A DNA stretch of 64,000 bases from NCBI GenBank assembly GCA_000383295.1, contig KB911066.1, positions 124,001-188,000 of the forward strand, in the 5' to 3' direction. Shown one piece after another: positions 53,796-62,798 of this stretch (position 1 is the stretch's first letter; the number at the start of each line of letters is the position of its first letter). The notes beneath the pieces were generated by a model. That model saw only the letters and a list, made by a program, of their open reading frames with translations. It had not been told where the DNA came from and ran no database searches. The stretch comes from Faecalispora sporosphaeroides DSM 1294 (GTDB lineage: Bacteria; Bacillota; Clostridia; Oscillospirales; Acutalibacteraceae). Both the position numbers and the translations under genes were made by a program.

Positions 53796-54608
53796 TTATT
53801 TTTTGGAAGAAAACCTCGGGCCGCGCCGCACGGCGGGTCTGGCGGCGGTTTTCGGGCGCTCCGGCTCCTGCTCGGCGGCTTTGTCCTCTTTTGCCGCGGT
53901 CATCAGGCGCTTGACCTCTTCCCCGGTCAGGTTGCGCCACTGCCCGGGCTGGAGCATCCCCAGGCGAACGGGGCCGACAGCGGTGCGCTTGAGGCGGGCG
54001 ACATCCAGCCCCAGGGCCTCGCACATCTTGCGGATCTCGCGGTTGCGGCCCTCATACAGAACGATCTCCAGCACAACTCTGCCCGGCTCCTGCGAAATGA
54101 TATGCACATTGGCGGGCGCGGTTTTCTGGCCGTCGATCACTATTCCAACGGCAATCTGCGTCAGCTGATCCTCCGTTACACCGGGGCGCACAGTGACGCG
54201 GTATGTTTTCGGCACATGCTTTGAGGGGTGCGTCATCGCGTTTGCAAATGCACCGTCGTTCGTCATCAAAAGCAGGCCCTCCGATTCTCTGTCAAGCCGG
54301 CCCACGGGGTAAATCCGTTCCGGAATCTCGCTGACCAGCTCCGCTACACATTTGCGATCCATTTCATCGCTCATGGTCGTGATGAATCCGCGGGGCTTGT
54401 GCAGCATGATATATATATTTTTGCCGCGCTTTGCGACATTTCTCCCGTGAACCGTCACCTTGTCTTTTCGCACGTCCACCTTGTCGCCGATCTTCGCGAC
54501 CGTTCCGTTAACGCGCACGGCGCCGGCGGCGATCAGCTCCTCCGCTTTTCTGCGGGATGCGATTCCGCTGTCCGCGAGCATTTTTTGCAGTCTTACATCT
54601 TTTGCCAT
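53796..54608 (-). CDS. rluB: Pseudouridine synthase RluB/RsuA family
   Basis: 270 residues: an N-terminal S4 domain (RLQKMLADSGIASRRKAEELI), a catalytic domain with VGRLDRESEGLLLMTNDG (catalytic Asp), and the EGRNREIRKMCEALG motif of the 23S/16S pseudouridine synthases. A Lys/Arg/Pro-rich tail follows. The start is ATG 54608 with AAGGAAG upstream. Confidence 0.94.
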   Translation of the reverse strand: MAKDVRLQKMLADSGIASRRKAEELIAAGAVRVNGTVAKIGDKVDVRKDKVTVHGRNVAKRGKNIYIMLHKPRGFITTMSDEMDRKCVAELVSEIPERIYPVGRLDRESEGLLLMTNDGAFANAMTHPSKHVPKTYRVTVRPGVTEDQLTQIAVGIVIDGQKTAPANVHIISQEPGRVVLEIVLYEGRNREIRKMCEALGLDVARLKRTAVGPVRLGMLQPGQWRNLTGEEVKRLMTAAKEDKAAEQEPERPKTAARPAVRRGPRFSSKK

Positions 54609-54680
54609 AATTACTTCCTTACTGAGTTTTCTGAATGCATACTGACTTTCAAACAAAACAGGAATTGTGTTTGCCGACTC

Positions 54681-54700
54681 TTCCCCGCCGCAGGCGGGAA
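54681..54700. repeat. TTCCCCGCC-GCA-GGCGGGAA intergenic hairpin
   Basis: A palindromic hairpin in the 131-bp gap between dacF and rluB, similar in core sequence to those at 28.5, 25.1 and 36.7 kb. There is no T run, so it is probably a dispersed palindromic element rather than a terminator. Confidence 0.6.
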
Positions 54701-54739
54701 AAAGGCAGCTGTTTTTTCGTTTTCCATCGCAAACCAGTA

Positions 54740-55897
54740 TTATCCGAAAATCGATTTGATTTTATCCCATATTTTTTCCATGCGTGTTTTTTCCGGCTGA
54801 AGGCGGTCCACCGCCTGCTCCGCCAAAAGCGGAACCTCGACGATCCTCTTTCCGTCCAGCCAATAGCCGACAGAGCCCACCATTTCCCCCTCCCTGACGG
54901 GAGCGTAAACAAAATGCGGAAGCTCTACCACCCGCGCAAGGCGCGCGATTTCGTCGTCCGTCAGCGAAACGCCGTCCGCCGAGCCGGGGATCACCGAAAC
55001 CGCATCGGCCGTGCCGCCGACAATGGGAAGCTCGTAGCGCAGGGCAGCGGTGTCCGGTGTAAACAAATGCAGCTTTGCAAAGCCGTAGTCATAGAGCTTG
55101 ATATGATCGTCCCAGTCGTTTGGCGCGTTGAGCGTAACCGCCACTAGACGGACGCCGTCTCGCCGAGCCGCGCTGACCAGGCACCGCCCCGCCTTTTTGG
55201 TAAAGCCGGTTTTGATGCCGATGCTGTCCGGGTACAGGCTGAGCAGGCGATTGTGGTTCCCGTAGCGGATCGTCTGCTCCGGATTGATGAATTTTACGGT
55301 CATCTGCTTTTGAGAAACGATCCCCGCAAAGCGGCTGTTGTTCATCGCCTCAATTCCCAAAAGCGCCATGTCGTACGCGGTGGAATAGTGCTGCTCCGAA
55401 TCCAGGCCCGAGGGCGTGACGAAGTGGGTATTCTTCATGCCGATTTCCTGCGCACGGGCGTTCATCAGCTCCGCAAATTTTGTCGCGTTGCCGGCCATGG
55501 CGATCGCCGCGGTGTTGGCGGCATCGTTGCCCGATACCATCATCATCCCCACAGCCAAATCGCTCAGGCGAAGCTTGTTCCCGGGCATCAGGCCCATGGA
55601 GGAGCCTTCCACCCGAACCATCTCGTCCGTTACGGTCACAACCGGGTCCTTCACTTCGGCCTGCTCCAGCGCGAGCAGCGCCGTCATGATTTTTGTTGTG
55701 CTGGCCATGGGCAGCCGCAGGGATTCCTGCCTGGCAAACAAAACCTTGCCGTTGTCCGCATCGATCAATACTGCCGCTTTGGCAGAAATCTCAGGCGTGC
55801 CGGTTTTCGCCTGTTCCTGCGCAGACACCGCCGAAAACAGCGGGATTATCAGAACTGACGCGGTCAGTGCCGCAAAAAATCTCTTTAACAAACTCAT
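54740..55897 (-). CDS. dacF: D-alanyl-D-alanine carboxypeptidase (DacF/DacB-type PBP)
   Basis: 385 residues with a signal peptide (1-26), SXXK in MASTTKI (S66-K69), SGN (122-124), KTG in GIKTGFT (229-231), a C-terminal beta domain and a short amphipathic anchor at the end (MEKIWDKIKSIFG). Its position next to gerW and scpAB suggests sporulation use (cortex trimming). The start is ATG 55897, one codon inside an in-frame GTG; the upstream AGGTG is very close. Confidence 0.92.
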   Translation of the reverse strand: MSLLKRFFAALTASVLIIPLFSAVSAQEQAKTGTPEISAKAAVLIDADNGKVLFARQESLRLPMASTTKIMTALLALEQAEVKDPVVTVTDEMVRVEGSSMGLMPGNKLRLSDLAVGMMMVSGNDAANTAAIAMAGNATKFAELMNARAQEIGMKNTHFVTPSGLDSEQHYSTAYDMALLGIEAMNNSRFAGIVSQKQMTVKFINPEQTIRYGNHNRLLSLYPDSIGIKTGFTKKAGRCLVSAARRDGVRLVAVTLNAPNDWDDHIKLYDYGFAKLHLFTPDTAALRYELPIVGGTADAVSVIPGSADGVSLTDDEIARLARVVELPHFVYAPVREGEMVGSVGYWLDGKRIVEVPLLAEQAVDRLQPEKTRMEKIWDKIKSIFG

Positions 55898-55940
55898 CAC
55901 CTGCCTGCTAATAGTATGCAGGCAGGCGCCGGTTTAGTAG

Positions 55941-56369
55941 TTAGATTTGAGGATCGTCCAGCTTGCCGGATTCAGAAGAGGACGCGGATTTTTTCGCTTT
56001 CTTCTGTGCGATCATGTCGTTGACCTTGTCGAACACCTCGGGCACCATCCCGATCACGCGGTCTACCGAACCGTGGTACGGGTCAACCTGCATCATACGC
56101 ACATTCCCGCCGCTGATGGTGAGAAACGCCACCGGCTGAATGGTGATGCCCGCCGCGGCGCCGCCGCCGAACATATTCCTCTCCGCCGCGGCCTTTGCCG
56201 GCAGATCGGAGCCGCCGGAGCCGAAGCCGTAAGAGATTTTGGAGACCGGGATGATGATTGTGCCGTCCGGCGCCGTGATGGGGTCACCGATAATCGAATT
56301 GACGTCCACCATCTGCTTGATTTTTTCCAATGTAGTATTCATCATGCCTTCAATGGGATGTTCGCTCAT
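55941..56369 (-). CDS. gerW: GerW/YtfJ sporulation protein
   Basis: 142 residues with the family N-terminus MSEHPIEGMM and the GDPI, IIIPVSKISYGFGSGGSD and GGGAAAGITIQPVAFL segments. In Bacillus, GerW is made in the forespore and needed for efficient germination. It is adjacent to the YtfI-type gene as in many Firmicutes. Confidence 0.94.
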   Translation of the reverse strand: MSEHPIEGMMNTTLEKIKQMVDVNSIIGDPITAPDGTIIIPVSKISYGFGSGGSDLPAKAAAERNMFGGGAAAGITIQPVAFLTISGGNVRMMQVDPYHGSVDRVIGMVPEVFDKVNDMIAQKKAKKSASSSESGKLDDPQI

Positions 56370-56399
56370 TTGATTACACCGCTCTTTCTTTTTGTTTCA

Positions 56400-57077
56400 T
56401 CAGTTTCTCTGTTGTGATTTTCCCGCGGCTTCTCCGGCCATTGCGGCCTGACGTCCTTCTTCCCGCTTTTGCCGCAGAACCATTTTGACATACCGCAGCA
56501 GCGCATACAGGCCGGCAGCGAGCAGGAATACCAAACGGGCACTGCCGTCCATCAGCATTTGCGCGAAGAGCTTTTCTCCGTTGAAATCGGGCGTCACCTG
56601 CACATCGTAGTGTTTGCACCGAAATGCCGTTACCAACGTGCCGGCAGCCGGGTAAACCACTCCGCTCACCGTACCGTACAGCACGGCGGTTGTGGCGGCG
56701 TCCTCCGCCCCAAGAGCAACGCGAATTTTCAGTTCCTTCAATACAAAATGGGAAAGCAGCCGCTTTGCCGCGCCCGCGGCGATGGAAGCAAGCTCAGAAA
56801 GGAAGTTCAGGAACCCTGTGAACCCCTTTTCTTTTATTATATCCCGAACAGACTGCTTTTTGTCCGGTTCGCCTTTCTTTTTCTCTTCTTTTTTCTGTTT
56901 CGCGGCTTCTTTTTCGGGTTCTTCCTCCGTGGGGAAACGATAACGGAAAAAAAGGTACCGCGCTTCTCCCGAAAAGCCGTCCTCCATATCGAAGGAGAAC
57001 CGGATTTTTACTCGGGCGGCCAGCGCCAGCGCCAACAAGCCGAGAAAGCCCAGTAAACCCCAAACCCACCAGGTCAT
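56400..57077 (-). CDS. DUF2953/YtfI-type membrane protein
   Basis: 225 residues with one N-terminal membrane segment (about 2-21), a Lys/Glu-rich stretch (about 57-76), and a second hydrophobic segment near the C-terminus. The VKIRFSFD and FRCKHYDVQVTPDF patterns fit the DUF2953 family usually found next to gerW. Function unknown, possibly sporulation-linked. GGAGG precedes the ATG. Confidence 0.83.
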   Translation of the reverse strand: MTWWVWGLLGFLGLLALALAARVKIRFSFDMEDGFSGEARYLFFRYRFPTEEEPEKEAAKQKKEEKKKGEPDKKQSVRDIIKEKGFTGFLNFLSELASIAAGAAKRLLSHFVLKELKIRVALGAEDAATTAVLYGTVSGVVYPAAGTLVTAFRCKHYDVQVTPDFNGEKLFAQMLMDGSARLVFLLAAGLYALLRYVKMVLRQKREEGRQAAMAGEAAGKSQQRN

Positions 57078-57116
57078 TGGCGCGCACCTCCTCCGATGTT
57101 ATGTTTCGTTTAAAAC

Positions 57117-57671
57117 CTAAAGCGTTTTTTCCGCAGCTTCTTCCTGCGCGTCCTCCGGGCCGCTCTGGGGCAGAGGCGGCAGCTCGTTCAGAGAAGAAAG
57201 ATTCATGCAGCGCAGAAAATTGGGCGTTGTGCCGTACAGCAGCGGCCGGCCCGGCAGATCGAGCCTGCCCCGTTCCTCCACGAGCCCCTTTTCGCACAGG
57301 TTAGAGATGACCCCGGAGCTGTCTACCCCGCGCACCTGCTCCACAAAGGCCTTGGTGACCGGCTGCTGATAGGCGATCACCGCCAGAACCTCCATAGCGG
57401 CCTGTGAAAGGGGAGCATTTCTTCTCAAATCCAGTGTGCGCCGTACCGTTTCACCATATTCATCGGCACTGCACATTTGGTACTGATTTTCCAATTGGAT
57501 GATCCGAATTCCCTTGGCCGACTGGTTAAAGGAATCCATCACGCTTTTCATGAGCCTTACCGCCGTAGCGCGGTCCAGCTCCAAAGCCTCTGCAATCCGT
57601 TCCAGCGGGACGGCGTCGCCGCTCGAAAACAGAATGGCCTCGATCGCGCCCTGCAACTTTTTTATTTCCAT
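57117..57671 (-). CDS. scpB: Segregation and condensation protein B
   Basis: 184 residues, two winged-helix domains, with the EVLAVIAYQQPVTK, RGVDSSGVI and GRPLLYGTTPNFL motifs. Partner of ScpA in the SMC condensin. ATG 57671 overlaps the end of scpA by 10 bases; the longer frame upstream lies entirely within scpA and is not homologous. Confidence 0.95.
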   Translation of the reverse strand: MEIKKLQGAIEAILFSSGDAVPLERIAEALELDRATAVRLMKSVMDSFNQSAKGIRIIQLENQYQMCSADEYGETVRRTLDLRRNAPLSQAAMEVLAVIAYQQPVTKAFVEQVRGVDSSGVISNLCEKGLVEERGRLDLPGRPLLYGTTPNFLRCMNLSSLNELPPLPQSGPEDAQEEAAEKTL

Positions 57672-58381
57672 GAGTCTGCACCGCCAGTCAACAGAGTAAT
57701 CGTCGTTGCGCCTTCCTCCCCGTCCACGCGGACCCGGTGGTTTTTCACCAGCTCCAGCACCGCCAGAAAGGTCGCGACCAGGTCTGATTTCTGCCGGCTT
57801 TCCCACAGAAGATCATGGAACGGCATCCGTCTTTGCTTCCACAAACGGCGGAGCACGAAAATAATCCGCGAAGCGACCGAAACCGGCTTGCGGGTAACGA
57901 TGCCGTCAAAGGACTTTACCGGGGGAGGCAAAAAGCGTTTTCCCCTCCCCGCCGCGCTGAGATACGCCGCGAGCAGCTCGTCCGGATGATGGGAACGGCT
58001 GTACACCCGTTCCGGCGGCAAAGGCGCCGGCTGCCGGACAAACGAATCCCACGAAAAAAGCCCGCCCAGAGCCTGCGCCGTCCGCTTCCATTCCCGGTAT
58101 TCCATCAGCTGCCCGGTCAGCTCCCGGCGCAGCTCCTCCGCTTCCTCATTCTTGGGGAGCAGTGAAACGGTCTTTAAATACACCAGACGCGCGGCCATTT
58201 CTAAAAACTCGCTCGAAACCTCCATCTGCTGCTCCTGCATTTTTCCGATCTGCCCCATGTATTGTTCGAGCAGCTCGGAAATCGAGATATCGCAGATTTC
58301 CACCTTGTTTTTGGCGATCAGAGCCAGAAGCAGATCGAGAGGACCGTCGAACACGTCCAGATGATACTCCAGCTTTTCCAT
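57662..58381 (-). CDS. scpA: Segregation and condensation protein A (kleisin)
   Basis: 239 residues. N-terminal YHLDVFDGPLDLLLALI and the EFLEMAARLVYLKTVSLLP helix bind the SMC neck, and the C-terminal FLAVLELVKNHRV winged helix binds the SMC head. GGTG lies 8 bases upstream of the ATG, and the M50 gene ends 3 bases before it. Confidence 0.96.
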   Translation of the reverse strand: MEKLEYHLDVFDGPLDLLLALIAKNKVEICDISISELLEQYMGQIGKMQEQQMEVSSEFLEMAARLVYLKTVSLLPKNEEAEELRRELTGQLMEYREWKRTAQALGGLFSWDSFVRQPAPLPPERVYSRSHHPDELLAAYLSAAGRGKRFLPPPVKSFDGIVTRKPVSVASRIIFVLRRLWKQRRMPFHDLLWESRQKSDLVATFLAVLELVKNHRVRVDGEEGATTITLLTGGADSWK

Positions 58382-58384
58382 CTG

Positions 58385-59083
58385 TCATACACCGAACAAA
58401 CGGAACGGGAGATCGGCAAGCCACAGGATTCCGGACTGCACCCACGACTGCATCAGGTAAAGCGGCTCATTCAAAAAGCCGAAAATCAGCATCGCAAACA
58501 GCACCATCATAATAAACTGTTGGTTCTGGTAGTATCGGTACAGCGCCTTGTCAGACAAAAACGCGCCGACGATCCGGGAGCCGTCCAGCGGCGGCAGCGG
58601 GATCAGGTTAAACACGGCGAGCATGACATTGATGCTGATAAAGTACCCAAAGAACACCGCGATTCCAAACTGAATTGCCTGCGGAATGCTCCCCGCGAAG
58701 ATGGAAATTGCGTTTAGAAGGATCGCGCCCGCCAGCGCGGCCAAAAGATTGGAAACCGGCCCCGCCAGAGCGGTAATCGCCATATCGCGCTTGGGATTTT
58801 TAAAATTGCGCGTGTCCACCGGAACGGGCTTGGCCCAGCCAAAGCCAAACAGCAAAATCGCAAGCGCGCCCAGCGGGTCGATACTGGCCAGCGGATTAAT
58901 CGTCAGGCGGCCCTGATACGCCGCGGTATTGTCCCCCAGCTTTTTCGCCATCCAGCCGTGTGCGTATTCGTGTATAGGCAGTACGCAAAAAATGATGACC
59001 AGAACAGCCAGAATCTGCATGAGAACACTGATCATATTGATGGGAACGCCTCTGAAAATAGATTGAATTACCTGATAAAGCAT
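58385..59083 (-). CDS. M50 site-2-type membrane metalloprotease
   Basis: 232 residues with the zinc motif HEYAH in LPIHEYAHGW and the third-ligand segment NLIPLPPLDGSR, several membrane segments. This short M50 group lies next to scpA in many Firmicutes; its substrate is unknown. I start at ATG 59083 (AGGCGG upstream). ATG 59113 with GGAAG is a fair alternative adding 10 residues. Confidence 0.88.
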   Translation of the reverse strand: MLYQVIQSIFRGVPINMISVLMQILAVLVIIFCVLPIHEYAHGWMAKKLGDNTAAYQGRLTINPLASIDPLGALAILLFGFGWAKPVPVDTRNFKNPKRDMAITALAGPVSNLLAALAGAILLNAISIFAGSIPQAIQFGIAVFFGYFISINVMLAVFNLIPLPPLDGSRIVGAFLSDKALYRYYQNQQFIMMVLFAMLIFGFLNEPLYLMQSWVQSGILWLADLPFRLFGV

Positions 59084-59235
59084 TTTTACCGCCTTTCGCA
59101 GAACGGCAGCCATATTACTGTACTTCCGTTTTTTCGCAGGGCCCGTTCCTATCGTTTTTCCGGGGAAAAACAACCGAGCCTTGCACAACAAAGAGCCAGC
59201 CGCTGCCTGTACGTAAAAGTGTGTGATTTGTTAGC

Positions 59236-59264
59236 ATTATAATACGTTTTCCAATAAAAGACAA
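59236..59264 (-). promoter_or_regulatory. Promoter of the M50-scpA-scpB-gerW-dacF-rluB operon
   Basis: TTGTCT (59264-59259), 17-base spacer, TATAAT (59241-59236). The start is near 59229. It is a vegetative-type promoter although gerW and dacF are sporulation-linked, so internal sporulation promoters may exist. Confidence 0.8.
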
Positions 59265-59358
59265 GAGAATGTTCCCCGCGGATCGGGCTCGTCATACAGC
59301 GGAACATCCGGATTTTGGCTGATTTTTGCAATTCCTGCGCAAATGAGTGAAAAAAAGC

Positions 59359-59387
59359 TTGCATTTAGCCTTTAGATTTGCTAGAAT
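59359..59387 (+). promoter_or_regulatory. Promoter of rpmB
   Basis: TTGCAT (59359-59364), 17-base spacer, TAGAAT (59382-59387), divergent from the scp operon promoter. Confidence 0.8.
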
Positions 59388-59428
59388 ATTCTTCGTAGTT
59401 TAAAGCCCTTTAAAGGAGGTGCAGACAC

Positions 59429-59617
59429 ATGGCGAAGTGTGAGGTTTGTGGCAAGGATATTGCTTTCGGTATAAAAGTTTCTCATTCTCACAGACGTGCG
59501 AACAGAACTTGGAAGCCCAATGTAAAACGCGTAAAGGCAGTTGTTAACGGCAGTCCGAAGCGTATTTACGCCTGCACCCGTTGTTTACGTTCCAACAAAG
59601 TGACCCGCGCAGTTTGA
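59429..59617 (+). CDS. rpmB: Ribosomal protein L28, zinc-binding form
   Basis: 62 residues with two CXXC pairs (C4/C7 in CEVCG and C49/C52 in CTRC), so the C+ zinc form, and the SHSHRRANRTWKPN signature. AAAGGAGGTG precedes the ATG. It is monocistronic, with promoter and terminator close by. Confidence 0.97.
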   Translation: MAKCEVCGKDIAFGIKVSHSHRRANRTWKPNVKRVKAVVNGSPKRIYACTRCLRSNKVTRAV

Positions 59618-59641
59618 TGACGTAAAACCGGAAAGTTTAGA

Positions 59642-59666
59642 GGAGCCTGATGCAGGTTCCTTTTTC
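59642..59666 (+). terminator. Terminator of rpmB
   Basis: GGAGCCTG/CAGGTTCC stem (one G-T pair) with a 3-base loop followed by TTTTT. Confidence 0.85.
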
Positions 59667-59674
59667 TTTTTGTC

Positions 59675-59884
59675 TCAGGTAATCGAATCGTAAGTAGACG
59701 CAGGCAGCTCTGAAGTGACCCCAAAAAGCTGAACAGTAGGATATGCTGAAAACAAATGGGTTCCATTCACCTTGCCTGCGTTTCTCATATCTATGGCATA
59801 AAAGCCCGCAGGCAAGGCTTTGTCCCCGTCAAAAAGCGCGAAACGCCTCTTTCGACCAAAGTCCGATACCCCAATTCGATACAT
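59675..59884 (-). CDS. Orphan 69-residue reading frame downstream of plsY
   Basis: A protein-like frame (starting MYRIGVSDFGRKRRFALFDG) with normal composition and balanced hydrophobicity, ending a few bases from the rpmB terminator. It begins just behind the plsY terminator, lacks a good Shine-Dalgarno and matches no family I know. It could be a small gene, a degraded remnant of a larger one, or chance. Confidence 0.3.
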   Translation of the reverse strand: MYRIGVSDFGRKRRFALFDGDKALPAGFYAIDMRNAGKVNGTHLFSAYPTVQLFGVTSELPASTYDSIT

Positions 59885-59887
59885 CGC

Positions 59888-59927
59888 AAAAAACTCTTCT
59901 CCATCGGCAGCGGCGGAGAAGAGTTTT
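59888..59927 (-). terminator. Terminator of the der-plsY operon
   Basis: A 13-bp stem AAAACTCTTCTCC/GGAGAAGAGTTTT with a GC-rich loop, followed on the minus strand by TTTTTT, 20 bases after plsY. Confidence 0.92.
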
Positions 59928-59947
59928 CTTTATGAAGGCAATTAAAA

Positions 59948-60664
59948 TCACTGTGGCGGGGCCTTGCGGGAACGCAGGCTGACTTTCTTTTCCGTCCCGT
60001 CCAGAATTCGCTTGATATTTCCCCGGTGCTTGATGATGACAATGCACCCGATGATGAAGGAGGATACCGTGGCGACCATAACATAAGACAGCGGCACCGT
60101 GGCGCTGGAGCGGAAATCGTAGAAAAAGGTCAGGAAGAAGGTTGCGAACGGATAGGTGACCGCACCGCATATCGAGCCCAATGATATCATTTTAGAACAG
60201 AACACCGCGAGAAAGAAAGCCGCCCAAACGATCAAAGAAACGCGCCAGTCGATAATCATAATCATCGCAATGGAGGTCACCACTCCCTTGCCGCCCCGAA
60301 AGCCGAAGTATAAGGGATAAATGTGGCCCAAAATACACACAATTCCGGCAATGTAAGCCCCCGTCTGCTCAATCACCATGGGAGAGATGGCGGGGATTTG
60401 AAAAAAGTAACCGAAAATTGCCCGGCCGGCCAGAACGGCCAGAACACATTTTAAAAAATCAAAGATAAAGGTCAGGGCCGCCGGCAGTCTGCCGACAGAA
60501 CGCAGCACGTTCGTTGCACCGGCATTTCCGCTGCCCATTTGGCGAATATCGGTCTTTTGGCCGAACATTCGGGTAATCAGAATCGAAGAATTGACGCTGC
60601 CCAGCAAATATGCAACCAGAGCGGTCAGAACAATTGCCAGAATGATACTTTGTAGATTCTCCAA
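59948..60664 (-). CDS. plsY: Acyl-phosphate:glycerol-3-phosphate acyltransferase
   Basis: Membrane acyltransferase making lysophosphatidic acid. 238 residues, about five membrane segments, with the motifs GSGNAGATNVLR, FRGGKGV and HRGNIKR. The start is TTG with AGGAGG 7 bases upstream. It follows der by 15 bases, a frequent pair. Confidence 0.95.
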   Translation of the reverse strand: MENLQSIILAIVLTALVAYLLGSVNSSILITRMFGQKTDIRQMGSGNAGATNVLRSVGRLPAALTFIFDFLKCVLAVLAGRAIFGYFFQIPAISPMVIEQTGAYIAGIVCILGHIYPLYFGFRGGKGVVTSIAMIMIIDWRVSLIVWAAFFLAVFCSKMISLGSICGAVTYPFATFFLTFFYDFRSSATVPLSYVMVATVSSFIIGCIVIIKHRGNIKRILDGTEKKVSLRSRKAPPQ

Positions 60665-60679
60665 AGAAAACCCTCCTCC

Positions 60680-62002
60680 TTATTTGTCCCCGCGCTCCCG
60701 AACAATCATCCGGATCGGGGTGCCCTCCAGTCCAAAGGTTTCGCGAATTCGGTTTTCCAGATAACGCTGGTAGGAAAAATGGAACAAATCCGCAGAGTTG
60801 ACAAAACAAATAAAGGTCGGCGGCTTTACGGATGCCTGCGTCATGTAATAGATCTTCAGGCGCTTGCCCTTATCCGTAGGCGGCTGAACGCGCGCCGTTG
60901 CCTGAGCCAGAATATCATTGAGCACGCCGGTGCTAATGCGCAGGGAATTCATGCTGGCTACCTGCCGAATGGTTTCAAAGAGCTTATCTACCCTCTGCCC
61001 CGTGTGGGCGGAAATAAAGAGAATGGGCGCATAGGACATAAAAGAAAAATCCTTTTCCAGCTGCTTGCGGTAGTCGTTCATGGTGTGGCCGTCCTTCTCC
61101 ACCGCATCCCATTTATTGACCGCAATCACGCAGCCCTTGCCCGCCTCGTGGGCGCGGCCCGCCACCTTGGAGTCCTGCTCGGTAAAGCCGACGGTAGCGT
61201 CGATCATAATCACGCAGACGTCTGAGCGCTCAATGGCCATTTCGGCGCGAAGGATGCTGTAACGCTCAATGGAATCCTCCACCTTGTTCTGGCGGCGGAT
61301 TCCGGCTGTATCGATCAGGATAAACGTGCCGGATTCATTTTCAATTTTGGTGTCGATCGCGTCGCGGGTCGTACCGGCCACATCCGAAACAATGCTGCGG
61401 TTTTCACCGGCCACATAGTTGATCAGCGAGGATTTGCCCACGTTCGGCTTTCCGATGACGGCGACGCGAATGACCTCTCCCTCGTCCTCCTCGCCGGTTT
61501 CCTCCGGGAAGAACTCGACAATGCGGTCCAGCAGATCGCCTGTGCCATGGCCATGAACGGAAGAAACAGCGACAGGCTCCCCAAGGCCCAGATTGTAAAA
61601 TTCATAAAACTCCGGCGGCGGCTCACCGATTTGGTCGCACTTATTCACGCACAGAATAACCGGACGGCCGCTTTTTTGCAGCATCGCCGCAACCTCCACA
61701 TCCGTCGCCACCACGCCGGAACGCAGATCCGTCACCATGACGATCACGTCCGCGGAATCAATCGCAAGCTGTGCCTGCGCCCGCATCTGCGACAGAATAA
61801 TATCCTTCGACTCCGGCTCAATACCGCCGGTATCCACCAGACTGAATTTATGACTTCCCCATTCGCAGTCGCCAAAGATACGGTCTCTGGTAACACCGGG
61901 GGTATCTTCTACTATAGAAAGGCGCTGGCCGATCAGCTTGTTGAACAGGGTAGACTTCCCCACGTTCGGCCGGCCGACAACCGCCACAATCGGTTTGATC
62001 AA
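60680..62002 (-). CDS. der: Ribosome biogenesis GTPase Der (EngA)
   Basis: 440 residues: two tandem GTPase domains with GRPNVGKST and GKPNVGKSS P-loops, DTGGIE and DTAGIR G3 motifs, NKCD and NKWD G4 motifs, and a C-terminal KH-like domain. The start is TTG 62002, set by AGGAGG 9 bases upstream; the in-frame ATG at 62122 would add 40 unrelated residues. Confidence 0.97.
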   Translation of the reverse strand: MIKPIVAVVGRPNVGKSTLFNKLIGQRLSIVEDTPGVTRDRIFGDCEWGSHKFSLVDTGGIEPESKDIILSQMRAQAQLAIDSADVIVMVTDLRSGVVATDVEVAAMLQKSGRPVILCVNKCDQIGEPPPEFYEFYNLGLGEPVAVSSVHGHGTGDLLDRIVEFFPEETGEEDEGEVIRVAVIGKPNVGKSSLINYVAGENRSIVSDVAGTTRDAIDTKIENESGTFILIDTAGIRRQNKVEDSIERYSILRAEMAIERSDVCVIMIDATVGFTEQDSKVAGRAHEAGKGCVIAVNKWDAVEKDGHTMNDYRKQLEKDFSFMSYAPILFISAHTGQRVDKLFETIRQVASMNSLRISTGVLNDILAQATARVQPPTDKGKRLKIYYMTQASVKPPTFICFVNSADLFHFSYQRYLENRIRETFGLEGTPIRMIVRERGDK

Positions 62003-62534
62003 ATTGCACTTCCTCCTACTGCTGCGTAACGCAGCTCTTATACTGAAAAACTTCAAAACAACGCCGTTTTCAACCGCGCGGCGAAGCGTGCAGAGCCGGC
62101 ATTGCCGGCGGTTTGCCTCCATTCACAATCCATCAGCACACCGGGCGCGCCGCAGGAATGCCTCCGCAGTGCGAACACCGGAGGGGTTGCAAGCGAATGG
62201 AGCGTGTCGATTTCATGTTTGGGCAACACGGAACGCCAAAACCGCGAATCAAATTCCAGATACGGATAAAACGTCTATCCGCTTTGCCGCTTTTTGCAGC
62301 ACCGTGCGATAATGCTTTGATATTCTATTTTGCCCAAATAATTCAAGCCATCGCGTTTTAACACGTTTGATTATGGCATTTAATTGGTGATTCGTCAAGT
62401 AATTCCACAATAAAAATACAAATGACTCTCCCTGTTTTGTGCAGAAAGATTTTCGCCGCCTTTTCCCCTGCTCCGATGCATTGCCGACACCCCTGCCGCG
62501 CGGGGAACTTGCCGAACACGGCGATTTTCAGCCA
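62003..62534. other. Long gap upstream of der
   Basis: About 530 bp without a convincing gene. The part next to der (62003-62260) is GC-rich with small palindromes (GCTGCGTTACGCAGC just before the der Shine-Dalgarno, and GCCGGCATTGCCGGC near 62100). The part at 62300-62430 is AT-rich. A weak promoter-like TTGGGC-N17-CATTAT toward der is visible near 62305-62333. No known RNA recognised. Confidence 0.45.
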
Positions 62535-62568
62535 AGAAAAAACAGAGAAGGATCTCTCCTTCTCTGTT
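62535..62568 (-). terminator. Terminator of yceD-rpmF
   Basis: A perfect 12-bp stem AACAGAGAAGGA/TCCTTCTCTGTT with a 4-base loop and six T on the minus strand. Confidence 0.93.
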
Positions 62569-62589
62569 CTGTGCGAAAATGTAAAGAAA

Positions 62590-62772
62590 TCAAGCTTCTT
62601 TTTTCAACACTTCTCTGCCGTTATAGTAACCGCAGCTGCCGCAAACCCTGTGAGCCAGTTTGTACTCACCGCATTTCGGACATCTTGCCAGAGCGGGGGC
62701 GCTCAGCTTCCAAACATTGGAACGTCTCTTATTCTGTCTTGCGCTGGATAATTTTCTCTTTGGTACCGCCAT
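62590..62772 (-). CDS. rpmF: Ribosomal protein L32, zinc-binding form
   Basis: 60 residues beginning [19 protein letters not shown], with CPKCG...CGSCGYY forming a zinc ribbon. The start is ATG 62772, with AAGGAGG 8 bases upstream. It lies behind yceD, the near-universal bacterial pairing. Confidence 0.97.
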   Translation of the reverse strand: MAVPKRKLSSARQNKRRSNVWKLSAPALARCPKCGEYKLAHRVCGSCGYYNGREVLKKEA

Positions 62773-62798
62773 TATCAGCACCTCCTTATATCTTTAGA

